Source: Lysobacter sp. ISL-50 (GTDB taxonomy: Bacteria; Pseudomonadota; Gammaproteobacteria; Xanthomonadales; Xanthomonadaceae). Taken from it: a stretch of DNA of 64,000 nucleotides. The position numbers were made by a program, and so were the translations under genes. Position 1 is the stretch's first letter; every line of letters starts with the position of its first letter. The DNA is taken from the NCBI RefSeq assembly GCF_018612875.1, contig NZ_JAGGRI010000001.1, forward strand, positions 1-64,000. Direction: 5' to 3'. Below are positions 1 through 7,833 of this stretch, piece after piece. The notes under the pieces were generated by a model. That model ran no database searches. It worked only from the letters and a program-made list of their open reading frames with translations, and had not been told where the DNA came from.

Positions 1-215
1 GAATCAAGAGCCACGAGTGCGATGCCGACGCAGGCAGGTCCCGCAGTGGGCATCCTGCCCACGGCGGGACCCGGCGCACGTCCATGTGCGCCGCCCTCCG
101 GGTGTCCCTGGTCTCGCGAGTAACAAGCTGCGCCAGGCCAGAGCTGAAGCAAAGCCAAAGCCAAAGCAAATGACAGCAACAGCAACAGCAACAACATGAG
201 CAGAGCAAGAACAAC

Positions 216-257
216 GGCGATGGCGATGGCGATGGCGATGGCAGCGGCAGCGGCAGG
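216..257. repeat. GGCGAT hexamer microsatellite
   Basis: Four GGCGAT units run into three GGCAGC-like units, directly after a CAACAG-type run at about 174-195. Short tandem units like these are prone to slippage. No coding gene seems to use them, so any effect would be on spacing downstream of ahpD. Confidence 0.7.
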
Positions 258-275
258 AAGATAGCGCAACCCCCA

Positions 276-306
276 AAACGAAAATCGCCGGCTTGCGCCG
301 GCGATT
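276..306 (-). terminator. Intrinsic terminator of ahpD
   Basis: On the minus strand the stem AATCGCCGGC-GCAA-GCCGGCGATT is followed by a T-rich run (TTTTCGTTTT). It begins about 32 bases after the ahpD stop, the position and form of a Rho-independent terminator. Confidence 0.8.
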
Positions 307-338
307 CCCTACAACCATGCACCGGCCAAATCAACCGA

Positions 339-866
339 TCACATCTGCTCCAACGTCACCGCAACCGCATGCACCACCGCGCCGATCTTGAGCGCGCTCT
401 GCACGCCCTGCGCGCTGATCTCATGCTTGCGCAACACCTTCTCGTGCGAGTCCATGCAAGCCCCGCAACCGTTGATCGCCGACACCGCCAGCGACGCCAG
501 TTCGAAGGTCATCTTGTCGATGCCCGGATTCGCCATCACATTCATGCGCAAACCCGCGCGCAACTGGCCGTACTCTTCGTTCTGGATCAGATGCGTGGCG
601 CGGTAGTAGATGTTGTTCATCGCCATCACCGCCGCCGCGGCCTTGGCACCGTTGATTTCCTCCGGCGACAGCTTCTCGGCGGCGAATTCCTCCACCGCCG
701 CGGCGAACGGCTTGTAGCGCGAGGCGATCGCGCAGGCCAGCGCGATCGCGCGGATCTGCTTGGCGTCCACGCCCGGCGAGCCGGCGTCGCTGAGCACGCT
801 GTCGAGGTTGAGCTTGAGGTCCTTGGCGTAATCGGGCAGCGAATTGCGAAGTTCGGAAAGGCTCAT
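339..866 (-). CDS. ahpD: Alkyl hydroperoxidase AhpD
   Basis: A 175-residue AhpD/CMD-family thiol peroxidase and reductant for AhpC. The sequence shows the C134-x-x-C137 redox pair in NGCGAC, the following H141 and upstream E122. These line up with the Glu, two Cys and last His of the mycobacterial AhpD relay, while the His between the cysteines there is Ala here. The start at 866 is chosen because CAGGAG lies seven bases upstream and the preceding in-frame residues are Arg-rich and unlike AhpD. It lies downstream of ahpC on the same strand. AhpD normally receives electrons from a dihydrolipoamide system and passes them to AhpC, so it probably stands in for AhpF, which is absent from the window. 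Confidence 0.93.
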   Translation of the reverse strand: MSLSELRNSLPDYAKDLKLNLDSVLSDAGSPGVDAKQIRAIALACAIASRYKPFAAAVEEFAAEKLSPEEINGAKAAAAVMAMNNIYYRATHLIQNEEYGQLRAGLRMNVMANPGIDKMTFELASLAVSAINGCGACMDSHEKVLRKHEISAQGVQSALKIGAVVHAVAVTLEQM

Positions 867-1231
867 CGAAAACTCCTGAAATCTGCGGAAACCATCCGTC
901 GGGCGACGGACACGCGTCAACGCCTGGCGGGCATGCGCAAGCGCACGGCTGGCTGGGATGACGATAAGAAAGACGCGTGCGCTGACACGCATGCGCGAGT
1001 AAGTGCGGCCGGGGCGAACCCCGGCCGCGGGCACATCCCGCACGGGAGGGAGGGAGGCCGGTGGGGGACCGGCGCATGCGGGCGTTGCCGAAAAAACCTG
1101 CGCTGGCGGCTCAGGCCGACAGCGCAGCAGAACCAGAGGGGAACCGGATCACGGAATCCGGCTCCGCCGGAGATCACGCTCCGGGCCGATCGTCGCTTCG
1201 GACCGTCCGTTACCGGACGACCCATCGCGAA
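867..1231. other. ahpC-ahpD intergenic region with hairpins
   Basis: About 365 bases without a gene. It holds a perfect 10-bp GC hairpin with CGAA loop at 1005-1028 (GCGGCCGGGG arm) and a 6-bp hairpin at 1204-1219 just after the ahpC stop. Neither has a T-tract. They could attenuate or stabilise the ahpC message rather than stop it. Confidence 0.5.
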
Positions 1232-1771
1232 TCAAGCGACCTTGAGGGTGCTCTCGCCCTGGCTCCAGTTGCACGGGCACAGCTCATCGGTCTGCAGGGC
1301 GTCCAGCACGCGCAGCACTTCCTGCGGGTTGCGGCCGACCGAACCGTCGGTGACGTAGACGAAGCGGATGATGCCGTCCGGATCGACCAGGAAGGTGGCG
1401 CGCTGAGCGACGCCGTCGTCGGTCAGGATGCCCAGCGCCGAGGTCAGGTCCTTCTTGATGTCGGCCAGCATGGGGAACGGCAGGTCGCGCAGATCCTTGT
1501 GATCCTTGCGCCATGCCAGATGCACGAACTCGCTGTCGGTGGAGGCGGCCAGCACCTGGCAGTCGCGGTCCAGGAACTGCTGGTTCAGGTCGCCGAAACC
1601 CTTGATCTCGGTCGGGCAGACGAAGGTGAAGTCCTTCGGGTAGAAGAACACCAGCAGCCACTTGCCCTTGTAGGTGTCGTTGTCGATGTCGGCGAACGCG
1701 CTATCGAGACTGTCGATACCGACCGTGGCCTTGACCTTGAACTTGGGGAACTTTTCGCCGATCGAAAGCAT
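1232..1771 (-). CDS. ahpC: Peroxiredoxin AhpC
   Basis: A 179-residue typical 2-Cys peroxiredoxin that reduces H2O2 and organic hydroperoxides in the cytoplasm. The peroxidatic C52 sits in FVCPTEI and the resolving C165 in ELCPCNW near the C terminus. The first gene transcribed leftward from the oxyR-ahpC intergenic region, it is followed by ahpD. The gene is a little shorter than enterobacterial AhpC (187 aa) and resembles the actinobacterial/xanthomonad AhpC that works with AhpD. An OxyR-type operator lies about 110-140 bases upstream of its start. Confidence 0.95.
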   Translation of the reverse strand: MLSIGEKFPKFKVKATVGIDSLDSAFADIDNDTYKGKWLLVFFYPKDFTFVCPTEIKGFGDLNQQFLDRDCQVLAASTDSEFVHLAWRKDHKDLRDLPFPMLADIKKDLTSALGILTDDGVAQRATFLVDPDGIIRFVYVTDGSVGRNPQEVLRVLDALQTDELCPCNWSQGESTLKVA

Positions 1772-1880
1772 GCGGATGACTCCTTGAGGGGACGGGATGG
1801 GATGGGTGGAAAGGGGTTGGGTGCAGCCGAGGGTTACAACCTATGCCGTGTATGTTGCGCCACAGCATTTGATTAATGAA

Positions 1881-1917
1881 ATGAATTGTTCCTATTATGC
1901 CGATAGCCATCCTCAAT
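1881..1917. promoter_or_regulatory. Probable OxyR operator between ahpC and oxyR
   Basis: The centre is CTAT-N7-ATAG at 1892-1906, exactly the inner halves of the OxyR consensus ATAGNTNNNANCTAT-N7-ATAGNTNNNANCTAT. The outer right half (CAAT at 1914-1917) matches three of four bases, and the outer left half is weak. It sits 14 bases before the oxyR start and upstream of ahpC, consistent with autoregulation plus peroxide induction of ahpC. Confidence 0.6.
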
Positions 1918-1930
1918 TGACAGCCGTCGT

Positions 1931-2878
1931 ATGAACCTTCGTGATCTCAAATATCTGGTCGCCCTGGCCGATCACAAGCACTTCGGCCGGGCCGCGGCGG
2001 CGAGTTTCGTCAGCCAGCCGACGCTGTCCACCCAGATCAAGAAGCTGGAGGAAGAGCTGGGCGTATCGCTGGTCGAGCGCGCGCCGCGCCGGGTCATGCT
2101 GACGCCGGTCGGACGCGACATCGCCGAGCGCGCGCGCAAGGTCATCGCCGATGTCGAGCAGATGAGCGAGATCGCCCGCCGCAGCCAGGACCCGGAAGCC
2201 GGCACCGTGCGCCTGGGCCTGTTCCCGACGCTGGGGCCGTACCTGCTGCCGCACGTGGTGCCGGGCCTGCGCAAGCGCTTCCCGCGCCTGGAGCTGCTGC
2301 TGGTCGAAGAGAAGACCGACCAGATCCTCGCCCGCCTGCGCGACGGCCGCCTCGACGCCGGCCTGCTGGCGCTGCCGATCCACGACGATCAACTGCACGT
2401 CGAGCCCTTGTTCGACGAACCCTTCCTGCTGGCGGTGCCGCAGCAGCATCCGATGGCCGGGCGCGACTCGCTGGATCTGCACGATCTGGACGATCAGCAC
2501 CTGTTGCTGCTGGAAGAAGGCCACTGCCTGCGCGAACAGGCCCTGGACGTATGCCGCCTGTCCGGCGCCGACGAGCGCGACGGGTTCCGCGCCACCAGTC
2601 TGGAAACGCTGCGGCAGATGGTCGCCGCGGGCGTGGGCATCACCTTGCTGCCGATGCTGGCGGTGCAACCGCCGGTGCCGCCGTCGCCGGACATCCACCT
2701 GCTGAGCTTCAACGGCGAATCGCCGCACCGCCAGGTCGGCATGCTGTGGCGGCGCAGCTCGGCGATGTCGGATTTCCTGATGCAGTTGGCCGATGAATTG
2801 CGCAAGTTGCCGGCCTCGCTACTGCAGCCGCCGCGGGCGATGAGCGAAAAGAACAAAAGCCTGCGCGAGTCCGATTGA
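1931..2878 (+). CDS. oxyR: Peroxide-sensing LysR regulator OxyR
   Basis: A 315-residue LysR-type regulator. The N-terminal winged helix-turn-helix (residues 1-60, MNLRDLKYLVALADHKHFGRAA, SQPTLSTQIKKLEEELG) is followed by the substrate-type domain. The redox cysteines fall at residues 199 (EEGHC) and 208 (ALDVC), exactly the E. coli OxyR positions. Oxidation to the disulfide would turn on ahpC. It is divergent from ahpC across a 159-base spacer holding the operator. In Xanthomonas oxyR follows ahpC-ahpF; here the arrangement is divergent and AhpD replaces AhpF. Confidence 0.96.
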   Translation: MNLRDLKYLVALADHKHFGRAAAASFVSQPTLSTQIKKLEEELGVSLVERAPRRVMLTPVGRDIAERARKVIADVEQMSEIARRSQDPEAGTVRLGLFPTLGPYLLPHVVPGLRKRFPRLELLLVEEKTDQILARLRDGRLDAGLLALPIHDDQLHVEPLFDEPFLLAVPQQHPMAGRDSLDLHDLDDQHLLLLEEGHCLREQALDVCRLSGADERDGFRATSLETLRQMVAAGVGITLLPMLAVQPPVPPSPDIHLLSFNGESPHRQVGMLWRRSSAMSDFLMQLADELRKLPASLLQPPRAMSEKNKSLRESD

Positions 2879-2920
2879 GCCACTCAAACTTCCAGCCCAG
2901 GCACGAACCTTCGAAATTTT

Positions 2921-3007
2921 TTGTGGGAGGGGCTTCAGCCCCGATGCTTTTCGCTACGACGCGATGATCTGATCGGAAGGCATCGGGGCTGAAGCCCCTC
3001 CTACAAA
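2921..3007. repeat. REP-like inverted pair after oxyR
   Basis: The left arm TTGTGGGAGGGGCTTCAGCC and the right arm GGCTGAAGCCCCTCCTACAA are separated by a spacer with GATGCTTTTCG and its complement-like GGAAGGCATC. Each half is itself dyadic (GGGGCTTCAGCCCC). The same element recurs at about ten places in the window, always outside coding sequence. It could act as a terminator-like hairpin for oxyR. Confidence 0.85.
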
Positions 3008-3174
3008 GACCGGCGAACTGAGGCATCGGTCGCAGGATTGCCCGCATCGTGCCACATGCGCACCTTGCCGCCTCGCACGCGAAGACGGAAGCTCGGAACC
3101 GCCCCGCCCATCGCAACGCCACCGCATTCCACGGCGCTCGCCATGGCCTTCCCCGCGCTTACGAGATCACCCAC

Positions 3175-4818
3175 ATGCGATCACGCCTCCCCTCGCGCCT
3201 GTCCGCCGCAGCGCTCGCCCTGCTGTGCCTCAACACCGCGCCGGTGTTCGCCGCCGACGAATTCGGCAGCGACTGGGACGACCCGCGCACCGCCGATCCG
3301 CCGGTAGCCCGCCCGGATACGCGCAGTTGCACCGTCGAAGTATTGAACACCGCGTTCGCCGATTTCGACTGGCACCTGGGCGCGATCGCGCCGCCGGCCG
3401 CCTGCCCCGGGCCATGGAGCAAGGTGGTGCTGGAAATGGACGGCCAGGTGAAAGGCGTGCAGTTCGATCGCCTGGGCTATCTGCAGATCGGCGGCATAAC
3501 CGTGCTGTCGACCAGCACTCCGGAGCCGTCGCGCGACGGCATCGGCTGGCATGTCGAAAAAGACATCAGCGCCTACGCGGCCTTGCTGAAGTCGCCGCAG
3601 CAGGTGCGCATGTATCTGGGCAACGTGGTCAACGAGACCTACACCGGCGTGATCTATGTGCAGGCGCGGGTCGTGTTCTACAACACCGACCGCCGCCATC
3701 GCGCGCCGGACAGCGCCGACGCGGTCGCGCCGTTGAACAACGAACGCCGCGACGGCAGCGACCTGATCGGCGACTACACCCTGCCCGCCAACGCCACGCG
3801 CTGGATCGGCGAGGTCTACGCGACGGGCTCGGGCGGCGGCTGCGAAGAGTTCTGGTACTTCACCGCGCCGCCGGAAGCGAACTACTCCTGCCCCGCCCAG
3901 CACGGCCCGTATCGCGAAGTGCAGGTGCTGATCGACGGCCGCGTCGCCGGCATCGCCATGCCCTATCCGCACATCTACACCGGCGGCTGGTCGAATCCGT
4001 TCCTGTGGTACGTGCTGCCGGCGCCGCGCGCGTTCAATATCGAACCGATCCGCTACGACCTGTCGCCCTTCATCGGCGCGGTCAACGACGGCCGCGCGCA
4101 CGAAGTGCGGTTCCGCGTCGCCAACCTGCCCGACGGCGCCTCCGGCTGGACCTTGCAGCCGAACCTGCAGGCCTGGACCGACGCGCGCCGCGCCGCCACC
4201 GGCGGGCGTTTGCTCAGTTACGAGTTGACTCCGCTTGCGGCCGAGTCGAAATACAGCGCATCGCCGGATGGAACGTTCCAGGTCGATACCCGCGGCGGCC
4301 ATCGCCTGCGCGCGAGCGGTTACGTCGATACCTCGAAGGGCCGCGAATACACCACGGTCGAGCGCATCGTCGGCAACACCAATCTGCACGGCTGGGGCGC
4401 GGACGAAAATCCCGATGGCCTCCAGGGCGAATGGAACGACACCCAGACCGTCACTCGCCTGGGTCGCGGCCTGCCGAGCGTGTCGAGGCAATCGCAGCGC
4501 TTCGGCGTGGACGGCTCGATCAGCGTGCAGCCCTCGGGCACGGCGCAGCGCATCGTGACCAGGATGAAGATCTCCGACGAGGCCAACATCTTGCAGACCC
4601 CGGCCCCGGGCCAGCCGGCGCTCGCGCAGATCAAGCGCAACCGCTTCGAAGGCGAAGCCGGCTGGAACTACGGCGTGCCGCGGCCGCAGCGGCATGCGAC
4701 CGGGCATTCGACGCAGCATCACCGCAGCATCGGCACGCAGGGTTGCTACGACCACGAAATTTCGCAGAGCAACGGGTTCATCGCGACCGATCGCTATCGC
4801 TGCGGCGGCCCGCGCTGA
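3175..4818 (+). CDS. Secreted PNGase A-like glycoamidase
   Basis: A 547-residue exported protein. The start at 3175 gives a clean signal peptide (MRSRLPSRLSAAALALLCLNTAPVFA, cut near residue 26). Residues about 40-330 resemble the plant/fungal/bacterial peptide-N-glycosidase A family: CPGPWSKVVLEMDG, QFDRLGYLQIGGITVLSTSTPEP, GWHVEKDISAY, NVVNETYTGVIYV, EEFWYF, REVQVLIDG and TGGWSNPFLWYV. That family removes N-glycans from asparagine. The C-terminal ~200 residues are beta-rich with a short His/Cys-containing tail. It is a monocistronic gene flanked by REP elements. The likely role is deglycosylation of host or prey glycoproteins outside the cell; the substrate is inferred. Confidence 0.75.
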   Translation: MRSRLPSRLSAAALALLCLNTAPVFAADEFGSDWDDPRTADPPVARPDTRSCTVEVLNTAFADFDWHLGAIAPPAACPGPWSKVVLEMDGQVKGVQFDRLGYLQIGGITVLSTSTPEPSRDGIGWHVEKDISAYAALLKSPQQVRMYLGNVVNETYTGVIYVQARVVFYNTDRRHRAPDSADAVAPLNNERRDGSDLIGDYTLPANATRWIGEVYATGSGGGCEEFWYFTAPPEANYSCPAQHGPYREVQVLIDGRVAGIAMPYPHIYTGGWSNPFLWYVLPAPRAFNIEPIRYDLSPFIGAVNDGRAHEVRFRVANLPDGASGWTLQPNLQAWTDARRAATGGRLLSYELTPLAAESKYSASPDGTFQVDTRGGHRLRASGYVDTSKGREYTTVERIVGNTNLHGWGADENPDGLQGEWNDTQTVTRLGRGLPSVSRQSQRFGVDGSISVQPSGTAQRIVTRMKISDEANILQTPAPGQPALAQIKRNRFEGEAGWNYGVPRPQRHATGHSTQHHRSIGTQGCYDHEISQSNGFIATDRYRCGGPR

Positions 4819-4903
4819 GGCTTCGCGAATGATCGGCAGGCGGAGCGGCGCGCTATATCGGCGTCGTTCCGCCTCCGATCTCTCTACGGCTCGCGCATCG
4901 GTA

Positions 4904-5911
4904 TCAACCGCGCGGCCCGCCCATCACCGGCAGAATCACGCCGTTGACATACGAAGCCGACACCGGCGAGGCCAGGAACACGTAGGCCGGCGAAATCTCT
5001 TCCGGCTGCGCCGGCCGCCCCATGTCGCTGTCCTGTCCGAATTTCGCGACCTCCTTCGCCGGCCGGTCGGCCGGATTCAACGGCGTCCACACCGGCCCGG
5101 GCGCGACCGCGTTGACGCGGATGCCGCGCTCCAGCAGGTTGCTCGCCAGCGCGCGGGTGAAGGCGTGGATCGCGCCCTTGGTCGCGGAGTAATCCAGCAG
5201 TTCCTTGCTGCCGAACAGGCCGGTTTCCGAGCCGGTGTTGATGATCGAGGCGCCCTCGCCCAGATGCGGCAGCGCCGCGCGCGCCATGTGGAAATAACCG
5301 CCGATATTGGTCTGCAGCGTCTCCTGCAGATGCTCCTCGCGCAAGTCTTCCAGGCTGGCGCTGTGTTCCTGGAAGGCGGCATTGTTGACCAGCACGTCGA
5401 GGCGGCCGAAGGCTTCCACCGCTTGCGCCACCGCGCGTTCGCAAAAGCGCGGGTCTTTCACATCGCCGCTGATGGCGAGGCAGCGCCGGCCCTCGCGCTC
5501 GACATGCGCGCAGGTGTCGCGCGCGTCCTCGTGTTCGTCGAGATAGACGATGGCGACATCGGCGCCTTCGCGCGCGAATAGCACCGCCACCGCGCGCCCG
5601 ATCCCCGAATCGCCGCCGGTGATGATCGCCGCCATGCCGTCGAGCTTGTCGCTGCCGCGATAATCCGGCGCCAGGAAACGCGGTTGCGGATCGAGTTCGT
5701 GTTCGTTGCCGGGCTTGCGCAGGTGTTGCCGCGGCAGCGGATTTTCCGGCTGCGCGCGCGCGCCGGCTTGTACGGCCGGCGGTTTGTCATGGGAGGATTT
5801 CGGGGCTTTCGCCTGCGCCGCGTCGCGGCGGTCCACCTGTTTTTGAATCGCGCGCTGATGGCTGGCGCTGCGTTCGGCGCTCGCCGACGGGGTCGCTTTC
5901 TTGCTCGGCAT
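4904..5911 (-). CDS. Short-chain dehydrogenase of general-stress type
   Basis: A 335-residue NAD(P)-dependent SDR with a 75-residue Lys/Arg/Pro-rich N-terminal extension, as in the YghA/GSP39 stress group. It has the Rossmann motif TGGDSGIG (98-105), the structural NNA motif, catalytic Ser in INTGSETG and YSATKGA. The start at 5911 is preferred because GGAG lies upstream and the preceding in-frame residues are not SDR-like. The enzyme family is clear; the substrate is unknown. Confidence 0.85.
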   Translation of the reverse strand: MPSKKATPSASAERSASHQRAIQKQVDRRDAAQAKAPKSSHDKPPAVQAGARAQPENPLPRQHLRKPGNEHELDPQPRFLAPDYRGSDKLDGMAAIITGGDSGIGRAVAVLFAREGADVAIVYLDEHEDARDTCAHVEREGRRCLAISGDVKDPRFCERAVAQAVEAFGRLDVLVNNAAFQEHSASLEDLREEHLQETLQTNIGGYFHMARAALPHLGEGASIINTGSETGLFGSKELLDYSATKGAIHAFTRALASNLLERGIRVNAVAPGPVWTPLNPADRPAKEVAKFGQDSDMGRPAQPEEISPAYVFLASPVSASYVNGVILPVMGGPRG

Positions 5912-6033
5912 GACACGCTCCGATAAGCCAGTGAGGCGTTGCCGCCACGCTATCGGCGCGGGTCTTCGCGACTCGTGAACTTCACGCGGCGCGGGTTTCA
6001 CATGGTCTTATCGTTGAATTCGCATTGGGTGTC

Positions 6034-6108
6034 TGTGGGAGAGGCTTCAGTTCCGCTGCCTGAATCTCATCGGATCGAAAGGCATCGGGGCTGAAGCCCC
6101 TCCCACAT
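6034..6108. repeat. Diverged REP-like pair
   Basis: The left half (GTGGGAGAGGCTTCAGTTCC) is mutated, and the right half (GGGGCTGAAGCCCCTCCCAC) is intact. It lies between the DMT transporter stop and the SDR start. It belongs to the same family as the element at 2921. Confidence 0.8.
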
Positions 6109-6134
6109 AAGCAGAAGCAGAAAACTGCAGAAAC

Positions 6135-7091
6135 TTATACGGACGGATCTTCGGCGTCGCCGGCTTGCTCGCGCGGGGCGAATAAGGGCTGATCGCCGCG
6201 CGCCAGGCCGAGGAAGATGCCCGCCAGCGACAAGGCGATGCCGATCAATTCGATTCCGCCCAGCCGCTTATGGAAGAACAGCACGTCCCAGACATAGGCC
6301 AGCAGCGGTTGCAGCAACAGGCACAGGCCGACCACGCCCGCGGGCAGCTTCGGCATGGCGCGGCCGATCACCAGCCAGCCCAGCACCTGCGCGATCGCGG
6401 CGTAGGCGGTCAGGATCATCCAGTCGCGCGCGCTCGCCGGCAGCAGGGTCTCGCCGCCGAACGGCACGATCGCGCCGAGCACCGCCGCCGATCCCAGGCA
6501 CAGCCACCACTGCAAGGCCTCGTTCGGCGTCTGCCCGCGACGCGCCTGCGCGGCGCGGAACGCGAGCAGGAAGCCGCCGTACAACAAGGCCGCGGCCAGC
6601 GCGAACGCCACGCCGATGCGGAAACGCGCGTCCATGTGCTCCCAGCCCGGCGCCAGCAGCAACGCCAGCCCGACCAGGGCCATGCTCAGGCCCAGCCACA
6701 GCTTCCAGCCGGCGCGTTCGCCCAGCCAGATCGCGCCGACGCCGGCCAGCACGAACACCTGGAAATTCGCCAGCAAGGTAGACAGGCCCACGCCGACGTA
6801 GAGGATGCTGCGGTGCCACAGCCACAGATCTAGCGCCAGGAACGCCGCGCCCAGCATGACCAGCCCGAGCACCCGGCCTTCGGGCCGCCAATGGCGCAGG
6901 CGATCGCGCCGCCACGGCTGGCCGAGAAGCACCAGCAGGATCACCGCCGCCAGCGCCATACGCCAGAACGCCGACGCGGCCGGGCCGATCTCCACCAGTT
7001 TGACGAACACCGCCGAGCTGCTGATGACGCTGGCGCCCAACAGCATCTGCAACAGCGCGCCGCGCGAGGAGGCTTGAGAGGAGGCATTCAT
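6135..7091 (-). CDS. EamA/DMT-family exporter
   Basis: A 318-residue integral membrane protein with about ten hydrophobic segments in two EamA repeats, the layout of drug/metabolite transporters. Opening residues LLQMLLGASVISSSAVFVKL and a GIELIGIALSLAGIFLGL end are typical. The start at 7091 removes an Arg/Pro-rich, non-membrane leader. The substrate cannot be read from the sequence. The gene is alone on its strand, with 260 bases of hairpin-rich DNA before the next gene. Confidence 0.85.
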   Translation of the reverse strand: MNASSQASSRGALLQMLLGASVISSSAVFVKLVEIGPAASAFWRMALAAVILLVLLGQPWRRDRLRHWRPEGRVLGLVMLGAAFLALDLWLWHRSILYVGVGLSTLLANFQVFVLAGVGAIWLGERAGWKLWLGLSMALVGLALLLAPGWEHMDARFRIGVAFALAAALLYGGFLLAFRAAQARRGQTPNEALQWWLCLGSAAVLGAIVPFGGETLLPASARDWMILTAYAAIAQVLGWLVIGRAMPKLPAGVVGLCLLLQPLLAYVWDVLFFHKRLGGIELIGIALSLAGIFLGLARGDQPLFAPREQAGDAEDPSV

Positions 7092-7351
7092 GCGCGCCCC
7101 CGGAAATACAGTCGTGTCGATCGCATCGCGAAAACTCCGGTCGATCCGTCCACGGCCCGGAGCCTGGACGGGCGCCGCGTCGCCGCGGCCGGCACCGGGC
7201 CGGTCGCGCCGCGACGGGCGCTTCAATGGGGATAGGGTTGATTGGGTCCAGTCGTTACCCGGTCCGGACCTTCAGGTCGCGGACCCGTGGCGCCTTGGCG
7301 CCGCGGCCGAACCGCCGGCGGACCCGGGCCGCGAGGCCCGGACCACGGCGT

Positions 7352-7627
7352 TCAGGCCGGAAGCCAGCCCGGCGGCGGCATCGCCGCGAGCGGCTCCGGC
7401 TCGGCCGGCGGCGGCGGCTCGCCCAGCGACAGCTGCCGGACCACCTCGCGCGCCTGCGGCCAGACGATCTGCGGCACGCACACCTGCACCGCGCCGAACA
7501 GCGGCAACTCGCCGAGCCCGCCGACCAGCGCCTCGCCGCGCAGAAACACCGGAATCCCGGCATCTTCCAGCGCGTGCCGGACCAGATGGGCATCGATCAG
7601 ATGGGCGGCTTCGTAGACGACTTTCAT
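7352..7627 (-). CDS. DUF2007-family small protein
   Basis: A 91-residue protein beginning MKVVYEAAHLIDAHLVRHALEDAGIPVFLRGE, matching the DUF2007 'putative signal-transducing' fold, a ferredoxin-like domain found alone or fused to regulators. The tail is Pro/Glu-rich. The start at 7627 is where the family similarity begins. It has no partner gene and its function is unknown. Confidence 0.75.
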   Translation of the reverse strand: MKVVYEAAHLIDAHLVRHALEDAGIPVFLRGEALVGGLGELPLFGAVQVCVPQIVWPQAREVVRQLSLGEPPPPAEPEPLAAMPPPGWLPA

Positions 7628-7833
7628 CGTCGCAGTCCTTCGGCCTGCGCGGCCTTGCGAGTCTGCGGCCAGCATACGCCGCCGCGCCGCGCCGGGCGCG
7701 CCCACCGCCGTCCCACGCGCGCGATCGGCGCCGAAACAGCCATCCAGGCAAGCCCGCCCCCGCCGGCGCGGACCGGGTCGCACGGGCAAGCCGGCCCGGC
7801 ACCGGCTAAACTCCCGATTCTCTCTTTCTCAAG

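Larger units (their letters stand above)
1..338. other. Gene-free left edge with hairpin and simple repeats
   Basis: No convincing gene lies in this stretch. It holds an imperfect hairpin at 38-70 (arms GTCCCGC and TGGGCA, each paired with its complement), then AAAGCC-, CAACAG- and GGCGAT-type simple repeats at about 148-257, and the ahpD terminator. A Cys/His/Arg-rich open frame on the minus strand across the repeats is only the translation of those repeats. Confidence 0.6.

Noticed and set aside
4-318. Small Cys/His/Arg-rich minus-strand frame at the left edge
   Set aside because: It translates microsatellites and the ahpD terminator; no ribosome site or homology is apparent.
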